A DNA stretch of 64,000 nt, taken from Uranotaenia lowii. Taxonomy: Eukaryota; Arthropoda; Insecta; Diptera; Culicidae. Shown here in pieces: positions 24,300 to 35,799 of this stretch. A program made the position numbers and the translations under genes. Numbering within the stretch: position 1 is the first letter of the stretch; each line of letters begins with the position of its first letter. The DNA is taken from the NCBI RefSeq assembly GCF_029784155.1, contig NC_073691.1, positions 128,402,714 to 128,466,713 of the forward strand, written 5' to 3'. The notes below the pieces were generated by a model. That model did no database searches. It was given only the letters and a program-made list of their open reading frames with translations, and had not been told where the DNA came from.

Positions 24300-25174
24300 C
24301 ACGGAAAAAAATTGAGTGGTTATCTCAAAGACGCTGTCATGATAATTTTACCATTTCAGCGCTATAGTATTTTCAACCACGATAAGTTTAACATCGATTT
24401 TGTAAAAGTGCGCATGAAACAATATTGAAATTACTATGTACCTGGTAATTTTCGATAACTCTCAATGTTTGTTGTCGAAAATACTATGGTCATGATAATT
24501 TCACCATAATTTCTATTACAACTAGCGTCCGCATAGTAATTTAGACATTGTGGCCCCAATTCATATCAACAAAATACTACGCACATGGTACTTTTGAGAA
24601 CAAAACATTATTGACTCAAAAACATCAGTGCGTATGATAATTTTACCATGCAAAACATTCTTGTTGTTTACACTAATTCAGGATCATTAATCATCAAACC
24701 CGTGAGTAAAAAAAACTAATTTTCAGCTGCTTCAATGTTTCATAACTTTGAAAATCATTCCAGAGCATCGGGAGAACACACTAACATCGACTGACGTGTG
24801 TCGGAAGTGTGAATTTTAATGTTTCAAATAATGTCATAATGCATGCATGCAAATAAACAAACAAACATACATAGTAATTTTACTATTCAAATCAAGCTCC
24901 TCGCTCCTCCTAATCTTTATCATAACACATACTAGTTTCATCATGAAACATATTAATTTTACTATGGACGAAGTAAAACAATGCATCATTTCATTGACAA
25001 TTTTACTAAAACGCAGTCGAATTTACTATGCGCAGCCAAATTGAGCACATAGTAAAATAGCTATGCGTAAGGTATTATAAACAACAAAACATATTTGACT
25101 AAAAAATATGGTTGCCTGTTGTTCATTTAAACCACGGATTTAGTAATTTTACTATGCTTTTTTTTTGTGTGTGG
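24300..25174. mobile_element. Possible MITE with CATAGTAA motif repeats
   Basis: The ends are weak inverted repeats (CACGGAAAAAAA left, CACACAAAAAAAAA on the complement at right). The interior carries many copies of ATAATTTTACCAT and CATAGTAAAAT in both orientations. No coding frame. The boundary bases and target duplication are not clear. Confidence 0.4.
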
Positions 25175-25440
25175 AATTTATATTCATTAGTCTTGTTCAT
25201 TTTCCGTTTTCGCGTTCGCTCAGTGCCTTTACACTTCAAGCGGAATAGCAGTGATCATGGAAAAAATATTCCGAAGTAAAAATCAGGGGAATTGAAATAA
25301 AAAAATAGAAGGGGTTTGGAAATCAGTTCAAAACTAATCTTTTAACCATTTCGCATCTCTTCCACCTAGTTTCGCTACCATGAAATGCAGTGTAGTCGAG
25401 TTTTTTTTAAGAATAAAAGTATTTCCATTTTCAGGTTTAC
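25175..25440. other. Short spacer before LINE insertion
   Basis: No feature recognised. The sequence is the left flank of the nested LINE and should join to 45638 in the empty site. Confidence 0.4.
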
Positions 25441-25601
25441 AAGAGGTGTCAATCATTCTGTTCCAATCGTTCGATCAGTTCGGATGCGTTTCCTCACCGC
25501 AGTGTCGAAGTTTGATTTTCACCAAGTCGGAGTGTTATTTGCGAAAGTGCATTTTTGTTAGCCCGGAGTGATTTTCCTGCTCATCCCGCTCGGTCGTCAA
25601 T

Positions 25602-26589
25602 CACGCTAGAAATTATTAAACCATTTAAGATTCAAAAATAACCATTTTTCACCTTTTCCCGGGAAATGTCATTTTATGAGTTCTCCATGAGAAGTCATAA
25701 AATGACTTCTAGGGGAGAAGTTTGAATATGGTTATTTTTCAACCGAATGGGATTCTAGCGGAGAAGTTGAAAAAAGGTTATTTTTCAACCGTATTCTACA
25801 GGGCAGTTTTTAGCGACCTGCATATTTTAAAATTATCTACATAATTAGGAAAAAAAACGGGTTTTCGTGTTTGTTTCTTTATTTCTTGTAAATACATAAT
25901 ACTATTGTCCATTTTAATAAAAATATTTTTACTGAAGTATGTTAATAAAAAAAAAAGACGGAAGCGGCTTAGAAGGAGCGTTTTGATTAGTTTGTTGAGG
26001 TTGGAATCATCTGGCATAACTGACATGTTCTGAAAAACAAAAAAAAATCATTAAGTAACCAACCTTGGTAATCCTGCAGAAGGGCTATCACCTGGGAATA
26101 TAGTTATCATCGGAAGTATCTCCCAGTCCTCGAGTTCGTCTGCTGCTTCTGTGGCCAGGTAACGTTAGTGAGCCCTCGCAATCTGATTGTTTCGATGCAG
26201 TTAGTTCACCTGAAGCGATGTCCATTCGGTGCCCTGAAATTTTTAATTGTTGATTATTAAGAGTATTGTTATGACGAAAATTTACAGCAAATCACTTACT
26301 TTTCATGATCTCCTAAGGATCCAATATGATTAACTCGAAAACTAGATTGAGTTACGAGGGAAAATAGATTTTCAAATACGCGTTCGGCTGCGATGTTGGT
26401 CGCTTTCAAAATGGCGATGAAAAGACGTCAAATTATTCAACCATTTTCTGGTTTATACCCGAGAAGTTCCAAAATGGTTGAAATTGATTATGGAAAAATT
26501 CATAAAAAATAACCATATTGGTAGTTTTGAGGCAAATGTCATAAAATGGTTATTTTTGAATATTAAATGGTTTAAAAATTTCTAGCGTG
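25602..26589. mobile_element. ~1-kb MITE in LINE 5' UTR
   Basis: The ends are about 45-bp inverted repeats starting CACGCTAGAAATT inward, differing at only a few positions (25602 onward and up to 26589). Flanks read CAAT on the left and ATTG on the right, so the exact end and target duplication are ambiguous. No transposase frame. Inner sequence has more copies of GGTTATTTTT-type words related to the TIR. Confidence 0.75.
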
Positions 26590-27047
26590 ATTGCCGAGAT
26601 TCGCGCGCAACAATAAATTGGAAAAAAAAATTGCCATCGCCATTTGGTTTGCTACCGCAAGTATTTGCCATCACCATCTACGGCAATAACCATCATCATC
26701 GCCCCCCTGTTCACCCAAGAATCCGGATTTTTCTACCGTCAGTGTGTGGACAAGCTTGATTATCGTGACCCAGTTGCAGAGCTACGCTACGGGTCGATTC
26801 GGTGTTTGGTTGGTCGTGCTCCCCGATTGACGTCGCCATCTTTTTTCAACGGAGGACCACGTGCTCGAAACAATTAACGGACACTCAGGAAAAAATTTGA
26901 ACGAAGCGATGAAAAAACAATTGTGAGTTCTTTTTTATTCTTTTTTCCTTTACTTTTTCTATTTTTATTTCCCTATTTTTATTTCGATAATTGATTGCTT
27001 CGTTCATATTTCTAGCACGGAAGACATTCGTGTCCCCGTGCAGAAAT

Positions 27048-27337
27048 ATGAACGAAGGCGGGGAGTTAAACCTCTCAACTGGTAATGATGAGAATATGAC
27101 TTACGAGAATGAGGAGCATCTGGAGGATCCAGATGCTGCTGGTCCCTCAAAGGCTCACGTTTCTCAGCAGGAAAGTAATTCCTCATCTTTACCAGTTGAA
27201 AGTAGAACAACCCGGCTCCGAAAATACGCTGAAAGTTCATCTTTCTCTGGAACTTGGGTGGTTTTCATCCGGCCCAAAAAGAACGGCAAACCTCTTAATG
27301 TGGTACAGATCACTAAAGATCTGGCGAGGTGGCCCTC
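27048..27337 (+). pseudogene. LINE ORF1 (gag-like), 5' part
   Basis: The frame begins at ATG 27048 (MNEGGELNLSTGNDEN) and runs through an acidic Ser-rich leader to GTWVVFIRPKKNGKPLNVV, the start of a gag-like domain. It is cut at 27337 by the BEL insertion; the CCCTC target is duplicated, and the frame resumes at 34605. Without the insert the ORF would be about 394 codons. Role in the family: nucleic-acid-binding partner of ORF2 in the retrotransposition particle. Confidence 0.8.
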
Positions 27338-27875
27338 TGTTCGGATAGTGTGGCGAAATTCTTGCAGCAGTACTGTGTTTCAGTAGCTCAAAGCTAAAAT
27401 AGATTTTTATTATAAATAAGTTGAATGGATGTTAAATGATTACTACCTACATAAATGTCTCGCTCTATCACAATCAAATCAAAGGAATATCCGATTCCTG
27501 GCGTTCCATTTGCAGTGCAGTATCTATATAAGAAGTTTAGTTAACTTAGCATTATGGCACGTGGATTTTCTAACCTGAATTTAATACCTTCTCAAGCTTT
27601 CCTCCTTCCTTCAACCTCGTAATATCTCCTACAGCTCTATTCACTCGACCAATCCTGCTATTTATTACAAAACCATTTTTAATTATCAAATAAATTTCCA
27701 AACTAGTAATACTCACAAATTGTGCCTTTAAATTCAGGTTTTTACAGTCCAAACTTGCCCTTTCCAACTTTCAATTCAATTTTTCACTTTTTCCTCGCAA
27801 GCGGTGATCATTCTGACAGATGTGGAGATGATCCTCAAGTCAGGTACGATCATCGGCTGCAGTGGTGCCAGAACA
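27338..27875 (-). repeat. BEL 3' LTR
   Basis: 538 bp, TG...CA, apparently identical to the other LTR. The Pol reading frame runs on into it and stops near 27840. Confidence 0.9.
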
Positions 27876-27889
27876 TCCTCCACCCCGTG
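27876..27889 (-). promoter_or_regulatory. BEL polypurine tract
   Basis: The coding strand reads CACGGGGTGGAGGA directly before the 3' LTR. Confidence 0.7.
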
Positions 27890-28291
27890 AAGCAGGTTCC
27901 AACTCGTCCTGGTGCGAACCAGGTTCACTATCTTTTATCTCCATCACCGCCAAGTTTGCTACCGCCCTTTTCAGCTTTCCTGATGCTGTTTGCACAACCA
28001 CTCTTCGTATCCTTCCATCACGATTCGGGAGTAATTCAATTATTCTTCCTCGCACCCATGTCCTCCTAGGGCCTTCAGCTAAATAAACTAAGTCACCGAT
28101 ATTTATAGGGTTAGCTTCTTCGAACCATTTAGGACGTCTGTTGAGCGCAGGGAAATACTCTTTCAACCAACGAGCCCATGCTGCGTTAGCAAGGTAAAGG
28201 GATCTTAAATAACTGCTTCTCAGGGCTTCTCCCAGGCAGATTGAATCACGTTGAGGATCATGGTCTTCCGAGGAGCCTCCTCGAATGAAAT

Positions 28292-28491
28292 TTTTTTTTT
28301 TTTTTTTGTTTCGATTATAGTCGTTTTACCATCATTATGGCATTCGCGACTCTATCAACGTTGCAGTTGGCGGATCGTTATTGAAAAACTATCCGGTACA
28401 ACTGCGTTCGATGTTTACTCTTGGGCTTGAACTCGCGGACATCGGCTCAGGAGGCAACAGACTTGCCAACTGAGCTATATCACAAGCCCAA
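28292..28491 (-). mobile_element. tRNA-derived SINE (Feilai-like)
   Basis: A 200-bp minus-strand insertion with a 13-bp duplication CCTCGAATGAAAT (28279-28291, 28492-28504) and a poly-A tail (T-run from 28292). The head is tRNA-like: an A box TAGCTCAGTTGG (complement of 28466-28477) and a B box GAGTTCAAGCCC (complement of 28423-28434), forming an internal Pol III promoter. A tRNA-unrelated body follows. This matches the plan of the Aedes Feilai SINE; identity to it was not tested. Confidence 0.85.
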
Positions 28492-31400
28492 CCTCGAATG
28501 AAATGATTCGGTGTAAGTGCTTCGTTGGAATCCTGAGGCATATAGGTGAGCGGTCGAGAATTAATCATCGCTTCCGTTTCGGCTAAAGCTGTTATTAGCA
28601 TTTCGTCATTCAATTTTCTTCCATCGTCGAGTGCTTCTAAACCAGATTTAACACTGCGGACCATCCGCTCCCAAACTCCCCCCATATGGGGAGTAGCGGG
28701 AGGATTGAAATGCCAGCTAGTTTTTGCATTGGTGAAAGTATCTGCGCAGTATTCATTTAGATGTTTAATCTGTTCTAATAATTCTCTATTGGAACCAACA
28801 AAGTTGGTTCCGTTGTCTGAGAAAATCTCAAGAGGAGGGCCCCTTTTTTGCACGAATCGTCTAATCGCCATAATACATGAATCTTTGGAGAGACTGTATG
28901 CTAGCTCCAGGTGTACAGCTCGTACAACGAGACAAGTGAAAACTGCTACATACCTTTTCTCTGTTCTTCTTCCTACAGTTACTTCAATTGGTCCCAAATA
29001 ATCTAACCCGACATATTTAAACGGTCTCACATAAGGGGTTAAACGTTCCTGCGGTAGTGGTGCCATTCGAGGCGCTCGTGGTTCACATTTTTTGATTTTA
29101 CAACGCTGACATCCTTTTGCAACTCTATCGATAGCTACACGTAACTTACTAATTTCGAACCGCTGACGAATCTCATTGAATATGGTCTCTCTGTTGCCAT
29201 GGCCAAAGGTTGAATGATGATGTTCCAATAGTCGTTGTGTGATGACGTGACTCCGATCCAGAATAATTGGAAAACGTGCATCGAAGCAGGCATATTTGGC
29301 ATTAGCCGTTCTTCCTTCGACTCTAATCACTCCATACTCGTCGGAAAAAGGGCAGAATTTATAGAGAGGACTAGATTTTTCAATTCTCCTCCACTTTTCC
29401 ATCGGCAGATTACGGTTCTTCGTAAGAATTTTAACTTCGTCTGGATAGGAATCCTCTTGGACCATACGCCACAATACAGTCTCTGCTCGACTGTACTCGG
29501 TTTGCTTCAAAGGTACAACAATTGAGGGAATGAATCGTTTGATGATTTTTTTCATTTTGTCTTCAGTCAAAACGGATTCGATTGGCAAACCTTTCACTCT
29601 CCGTTGACAATTTGAAATGAATCGGAAGACGGTTGCTATGGTTCGCACTAAAACATTCCATTTAGAGATTCTAGAAGGATCGATGAAGTTTGAGGAGAAC
29701 TGCGGAAGATGTAGGAGAATGTGGGCCTTTCGTTCTTCCGTTGGATCATTTCGATGACTTCGTTGTTTCGGCCAAGCTTCCGGATTTTCGTACAAGAATG
29801 AAGGACCTGTAAACCAGCGTCCATTTGATTCCGGTTCTGTATCTTTGCCCCATTTAGTTAGGCAATCGGCAATATTTTCTCTAGTGGGTACCCAACGCCA
29901 ACTCTCCGGTTCAGAAAACGAAAGTATCAGCCCGATACGCACAGCAACAAACTGTTTATACTTCCGTTGATCTGCTTTTATCCAGCTTAGCACAGTGGTT
30001 GAGTCTGTCCAGATGAATCTCTCTTTTATCTCGATAGAGTGTCCATCGCAAATGTTAGACATCAAACGAGCACCGCATACTGCTGCTTGGAGTTCCATTC
30101 GAGGGATAGACAGAAGTTTTAATGGAGCTACTTTGGAAACTCCACGCACTAGGTTTACCGCGACCCGATTTCCATTAGAAATTCGGAAATAAGCAGCACA
30201 GCCGTAGCCGTACTCGCTGGCGTCCGTAAAGATATGTAGCTGAATCGTGTCGTTGATTGCTATTCCATCAAAGTAATGACGTGGAATTTGAAGCTCAGCT
30301 ATTTTTCTAAGTAGACGAGTCCATCGAATCCACTTTTCGTATTCCGCATCGTGCATTTGTTCATCCCACTGAACGCCGCTTCGCCAGAGGTCTTGTATTA
30401 TTATTTTCCCGTGTATCATGTATGGGGAAAGTAATCCCAGAGGATCGAAAAAACTCATAAGGCAACGAAGGGCTATTCTTTTAGTCGGTCTTTCACCACC
30501 TTCGATATAACGAATCAAGTCACCGTTGAATTGGATGGGGAACGAAAATTTGTCTTTCAATGGGTCCCACGTCATACCCAAAACTCGCTCAGAGTGGCCA
30601 ACTTCGTCATTCGGTAGAGGAATCGATTCTGGTGTAACATTTTCACCCAGCTTCGATAGGACGTGTCGGTCATTACTCACCCAATTCTTCATTTCAAAGC
30701 CTGCTCGCTTCAGAGCTAATTTGACTTGCTCTGCTGTGTTTGCTGCTTTTTCAGGCGTGTCCGCGCTATCGAAATAGTCATCCATATATATTTTATTCCT
30801 TATTGCGTTAGTTGCCTCGGGATAATCATCTTGACATTCGTCGGCGTTCAGTTGCATTATATATAGAGCTGTGCATGGCGAGCAGGCAGCGCCAAAAATC
30901 ATAACGTCCATGGTATAAACATCAGGTGGATGTTCGGGATCGAATCGAAATAGAAAACGTTGAGCATGTTTATCCTCGGGTTTAATCCGAATTTGGTGAA
31001 ACATTTCTTTCACATCGCCTCCGAATCCTACGATTTTCTCTCTAAATTTGTAGATTACAGATGGCAAATTGATTAAGAGGTCTGGGCCCTTTAGAAGCGC
31101 CGAGTTCAAAGAAACGCCATAAGCCGTGGCTGCCGCATCCCAAACCAATCTTTTCTTGTTGGGTTTCTTCGCGTTGCTGACAATGTTCAGTGGCAAATAC
31201 CAGACGCGTTCCGGCGATGCCTCCATCAGCTCAAGTTCCGTAGTCTTATGGGCACATCCCTTTCGGATATAGTCCAGAATCTGTTCATTGACGTTACTTC
31301 GAAGTTCTGGGTTTTTCGCTAGCTTTCCTTCAAATCCTTTCAGTCGGTTCATAGCCATTTGTCGACTGTCGGGGAAACTTACTTGGTCGTCCTTCCACAG

Positions 31401-33427
31401 AAGTCCTGTTTCATATCTTCCGTTTATGAAATTAGTCGTCTTATCTAGGATTTCAATAGCACGTTTAGCATCTTTTGACTGGGGAAGTTGGCCGTTAAAC
31501 ATTACATTTTCTTCCAGGACAAATTGTTGTCGTACTAGATCTGTTAGTTCGATATCTGCGTTACAATTACATGAGTGAACGTTCAGCTCGCCACTGCGTT
31601 GCGGGCGCGAGCTAACGGGGCCATAAACTGACCAACCTAGTAGCGATCTAACAGCGATTGGTTGCCCACGATGACCTATGCGACTTTCCAATGGTGCGAA
31701 CATTTCCAAATTATCTAAACCAATAAGAATGCGTGGTTTTGCAGTTGCATACGAGGACACGTCGATATTTCGTAAGTGAAAGTATTTGTCGATCAGATTT
31801 TCATACGATAAACTTTGCTCTGGTAAGTCAAGATTCGCAATGGTACGAGCTATAATGAATTGGTATTGATTTGATAACTCTCTTCCTGCAATGGCTACTT
31901 TAACTCGCTTTGAACAATCTTCATTGCGAACGATGCTCGAGGTCCATCTTAATTGCAATGGTTCCGATGACCCATCCAATTTAAGGAGGTCTGCTAGCTC
32001 TGAATCCATCAAGGTCAGAGATGAACCTTCATCAATAAACCCGAATGTTTCGACTACTCGTTCTTCGTTGCGTAAGAAAATGGGGATTATTCTCAGTAAG
32101 ACTGACGAATCGACATCTCTATGGGTATTGCAATAGGCAGTCGTCGCTGTTCCAGCAGAAATTTCTGGATGTAGGAGGTAATGATGTCTTCTTCTGCAAT
32201 TTTCAACTGTACAATAATACCTCGACCGACATTTCCATTTTCCATGGTCGTAGAGACAAGTTTCGCACAACTTCCACTGTTCGACTACCTTTAATCGCGC
32301 TTCCAGAGTTAGATTTTTAAACTTAGCGCAGTTGCGCAAACGATGATTAGTCATCCCACAGACTAGACAGGGCTTCTTTTCCACATGACGTGATCGTATT
32401 TCTTCAGGCGCCTGAATGTGCGCATTCAAATGAACTTTTTCTCTTGGTTTTATTCGTTCACTTCTATTATCTGGCTTCGGGGGAGTGACGGTGATTACTT
32501 CAGTCGCATCAATAACAATTTGTTTCATGAATTGTCCAAATTCCAACAACGTAGGATCGTCAAAATTACGTTTGAAGCGTACCCATTCTAACTGGTTCGA
32601 GGAAGGTAGCTCTTCCACCAGTTCTTCTAAAAGAGTCGGATTCGAGAAGTGATTTCGGAGGTTCGCCGCATTCAAATGGTCACAAAGCTGTTCAACTGAC
32701 ATTCCGAAACGAATCAAGCTATCTAAGCGATCTGGTTTCGGTGGTTCCAATCTACGTACCTTCTGGAGCATGGTTTTCACAATAATTTCTGGCCTCCCGT
32801 ACATCCGCCGTAATGTTTCCATAATAGTAGGGACGCTTTCCGGGAACATAAGTTTAGTAGCTACTGCTTCTTTGGCAGCTCCACGCAAGCTTTCTCTCAG
32901 CCGCATCAAATTCTCTACATTCGAGAATCCACAAGCTCTATTGGCATCCTCGAAGCTATTCAAGAAGATAGGCCACTCCTCGGGACTACCAGAAAACGTT
33001 GGAAGTGTTTTTGGCCATATTTGTCTAGCTGCAGATTGTTCGAAGGTCAGCCTTGAAAACTTCTCAGGATTGGGTGTATTCGTATTTCTTGCTACTAACG
33101 ATTGGTTATACTGATGGCTACGATAGTTTTCGCGCAAGTCGAAATCGTTACCCATACTCTCATTATCCGAATCGCCTTCTAATTCTTCTGTAATTTCTGG
33201 AACAGAATTATTAGATTTTCGCTGTTTGTTGATCCATTCTTCGGCTAATTTGCTTTTGCAGGATACGGATACGGAACTCAAAGAATTTTCACTATCAGCT
33301 AACTCTTCTAGCTCTCGTTTCTTCTTTAAGAACTGTTCTTGAATCCTCAGTTCTTCTGCTCGTAGTTTATGCTCCTTTTCGCGAAATACTTTTTCCTCTT
33401 CCAAAATACGCCGCTTTTCCATCAACT

Positions 33428-34042
33428 TTAAATCTTCCAGCTGTTTCTCTTCCTGGAGAAGTTTGAGTTGCAGCCGAGCACAAGATGAAGTGGTGGATTT
33501 ATCGATTTAGCTTTGCTCAATGTTTGTTGTTCGCTGTTTGGCACTTGTTTGACGGTTTTATCGCTCGAAGGGGACGGAATGTCCTTCAGCTTTTCCGCTC
33601 TGTTATCGTTACCCTTAACATATTCCGATGTCATAGATTCAGCGGCAGAACTTGACTCGCTTGATGGTTTCAATCTCGAAGAGCCACCAGCAGTTCTTAC
33701 CTTTGTCGCTCCGGGTACTTTGACAATTGTGTTACAAGGATCGGGTTTAGCCTTTTTTATTTCTTTTTTCGCCTCCTTTTTCTTCGTACCGTTAGTATTC
33801 GCAAGGGTCAGCTTGGTCACGGTCACCGGAAGACTCTTCAACTGGATACAGTCATTGCACTCCCATGGACGTTTGGCAACACCAGGAGATACATCGGCAC
33901 ATGAGAGATGCCACCATCCGGAACATGTATCGCATGCCACCATCTTACCATTGCTTTCACTAGAGTTCGCTCGAGAACACCCTCGGCAATCGTGGCCATC
34001 CTCACTGCTTTTTATAGTACTTCCAGACTCATTCAAATCCAT
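33428..34042 (-). CDS. BEL N-terminal PHD-finger protein
   Basis: 204 codons starting MDLNESG, 24 nt after the 5' LTR. Residues about 18-66 form a PHD-type zinc finger (CRGC...CDTC...WWHLSC...CNDC, C4HC3 spacing). A basic and Ser-rich linker follows. PHD fingers at the Gag N-terminus are known in some insect BEL elements and may bind histone tails, which would guide integration or nuclear entry (inference). The frame ends at 33428, out of frame with Gag-Pol. The frame that continues Pol upstream (SSCARLQLKLLQEEKQ) overlaps this ORF near 33470-33500, so a 1-nt indel or a programmed shift separates them. Confidence 0.8.
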   Translation of the reverse strand: MDLNESGSTIKSSEDGHDCRGCSRANSSESNGKMVACDTCSGWWHLSCADVSPGVAKRPWECNDCIQLKSLPVTVTKLTLANTNGTKKKEAKKEIKKAKPDPCNTIVKVPGATKVRTAGGSSRLKPSSESSSAAESMTSEYVKGNDNRAEKLKDIPSPSSDKTVKQVPNSEQQTLSKAKSINPPLHLVLGCNSNFSRKRNSWKI

Positions 34043-34066
34043 CTTCCGAAGATTTATCTTTGAGTT

Positions 34067-34604
34067 TGTTCGGATAGTGTGGCGAAATTCTTGCAGCAGT
34101 ACTGTGTTTCAGTAGCTCAAAGCTAAAATAGATTTTTATTATAAATAAGTTGAATGGATGTTAAATGATTACTACCTACATAAATGTCTCGCTCTATCAC
34201 AATCAAATCAAAGGAATATCCGATTCCTGGCGTTCCATTTGCAGTGCAGTATCTATATAAGAAGTTTAGTTAACTTAGCATTATGGCACGTGGATTTTCT
34301 AACCTGAATTTAATACCTTCTCAAGCTTTCCTCCTTCCTTCAACCTCGTAATATCTCCTACAGCTCTATTCACTCGACCAATCCTGCTATTTATTACAAA
34401 ACCATTTTTAATTATCAAATAAATTTCCAAACTAGTAATACTCACAAATTGTGCCTTTAAATTCAGGTTTTTACAGTCCAAACTTGCCCTTTCCAACTTT
34501 CAATTCAATTTTTCACTTTTTCCTCGCAAGCGGTGATCATTCTGACAGATGTGGAGATGATCCTCAAGTCAGGTACGATCATCGGCTGCAGTGGTGCCAG
34601 AACA
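34067..34604 (-). repeat. BEL 5' LTR
   Basis: 538 bp. Only 24 nt separate its end from the first ATG (34042), and no TGG-initial primer site is evident there. Confidence 0.9.
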
Positions 34605-35504
34605 CCCTCTGTAACCAGTGTTACAAAATTACGTCCAAATAAGCTGCGCGTTCTTGTGGCTAATTCGAAAGCTGCAAACGATATTGTTGCCAGTAATTTT
34701 ATAAACCTGGAGTATCACGTCTACATCCCGTCTCGAGACGTAGAGATTGAGGGCGTGATCACAGAGATGAGTCTGGAGGCTAATTACGTGAAATCCAACG
34801 GCGTTGGTAAGTTTAAGAACCTTGGTTCGGCTTCGGTCGAAATCTTGGACTGCCAACAACTCAGAACTGCCATCGTCGTAAACGGAGTCAAAGTGTACTC
34901 ACTTTCAGACTCATTTCGTGTTACCTTCGCTGGTACCGCCCTTCCTCACTACGTCTTGATTGACGGAGTTTTAAGGCTTCCTGTGCGACTCTTTGTGCCT
35001 CGACCCATGGATTGTAAAAATTGCATCAAGTTGGGGCACACAGCGTCGCATTGTAGCAATAAGCCACGCTGTCCACAATGCGGGGAGATTCATGAGGCTG
35101 GATCATGCTCAGCAAAAGAGCAGAAATGTGTCTATTGCGGGGGCTCACCCCATGAAATCTCCTCGTGCGAGGCATTTAAGAGTCGCTGGGGTAAACAGAA
35201 GCGCTCTTTAAAAGAACGATCAAGACGTTCTTATGCTTCTATCTTAAAGAGCGCTTCTCCACCGGCCCAACCTAACTCGAGTAACATTTTTTCTGTGTTG
35301 CCAGTTGACAACGAAGAGACGACTGATGAAGACAACCCATTTATTTTTGTTGCGAACTCCCGGAAACGTGTAAAAACAACATCAAAGACACCCAAGATTC
35401 CCAAAAAGATCCCTACAATAAGTCCTCCAATAAGCCCCCCTAAAAAACCGATTACTGCAAAACAAAAAAATCAAACTCCTCCAGAATTCCGCTCTTTCTT
35501 TTGA
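34605..35504 (+). pseudogene. LINE ORF1 (gag-like), 3' part
   Basis: It continues the frame broken at 27337. It contains an RRM-like/gag segment, then three CCHC knuckles: CKNCIKLGHTASHC, CPQCGEIHEAGSC and CVYCGGSPHEISSC, then a basic and Pro-rich tail ending PPEFRSFF and TGA. Three CCHC knuckles are usual in ORF1 of I, Jockey and related LINEs. No stop lies between the BEL junction and the natural end, so this ORF was intact when the BEL element landed. Confidence 0.85.
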
Positions 35505-35739
35505 CCACAAATCGATCCAACACCAGCAGGGACCTCAAAGGCCCCCATAACTAATGCACTTTTGTCTGATTCATCTTCCCAGTCAGGACTGTTTAAGTTG
35601 ACAGACATCCTAAATGGTATTTTCTCGTTTTTTAACATCTCTGAATCCATCAGAGGTATTGTTAGTGCAATGCTTCCTGTAGTGAAGACATTTTTGAAGC
35701 AATTGATGCAAACTTGGCCCTCAGTATTTATCTCACTCG

Positions 35740-35799
35740 ATGGCTAATTTAAACCAAGAGGTCGGAGATATCACTGTTTTACAGTGGAATTGTCGTAGT
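35740..35799 (+). pseudogene. LINE ORF2 endonuclease N-terminus
   Basis: Twenty codons from ATG 35740 ending ITVLQWNCRS, the first beta strand of the AP-endonuclease with its conserved Asn. It is cut by the hAT MITE at 35800; the frame resumes at 36282 with IIPKLDPFKF. Confidence 0.8.

Larger units (their letters stand above)
27840..33425 (-). pseudogene. pol: BEL/Pao Gag-Pol polyprotein, SINE-disrupted
   Basis: A 1678-codon open frame (33425-28389). In order: a charged coiled coil (about residues 1-70), the DUF1759 Gag region (LPTFSGSPEEW), a zinc knuckle (CLVCGMTNHRLRNC), an aspartic protease (GFIDEGSSLTLMDSE), RT with the active motif IYMDDYFDS near residue 880, RNase H (IFTDASEYGYG, WTDSTTVLSW), then integrase with an HHCC zinc domain and the DDE core (VGLDYLGP, IFSDNGTNF, EAMINSRP). 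A SINE at 28292-28491 replaces the normal C-terminus with tRNA-like translation. Beyond it, 28278-27840 encodes the usual DUF5641-like C-terminus (VYLAEGPRRTWVRGRI). Upstream, the frame extends past the ATG into KLLQEEKQLEDLKL, then needs a shift to join the PHD frame. Confidence 0.9.
27338..34604 (-). mobile_element. BEL/Pao LTR retrotransposon
   Basis: A minus-strand element with 538-bp LTRs (27338-27875, 34067-34604) that look identical, starting TGTTCTGGCACC and ending CCGAACA, flanked by the 5-bp duplication CCCTC (27333-27337, 34605-34609). Its internal 6.2 kb codes for a PHD-finger Gag leader and a Gag-Pol in the BEL order: gag, protease, RT, RNase H, integrase. A SINE sits in the integrase region and there is a frameshift near 33495. 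The apparently identical LTRs mark a recent insertion, the youngest large event in ORF1 of the host LINE. Confidence 0.92.

Noticed and set aside
27570..27767. A 65-codon frame present twice, also at 34299-34496
   Set aside because: Both copies are inside the BEL LTRs and antisense or unrelated to the element proteins; the duplication is just the LTR pair.
28423..28491. A tRNA gene (A and B box present)
   Set aside because: The tRNA-like segment is the head of a SINE with poly-A tail and target duplication, and its cloverleaf is degraded.
28389..28491. The end of the BEL Pol frame read as a genuine C-terminus
   Set aside because: These codons are translation of the SINE; the true C-terminal coding lies beyond it at 28278-27840.
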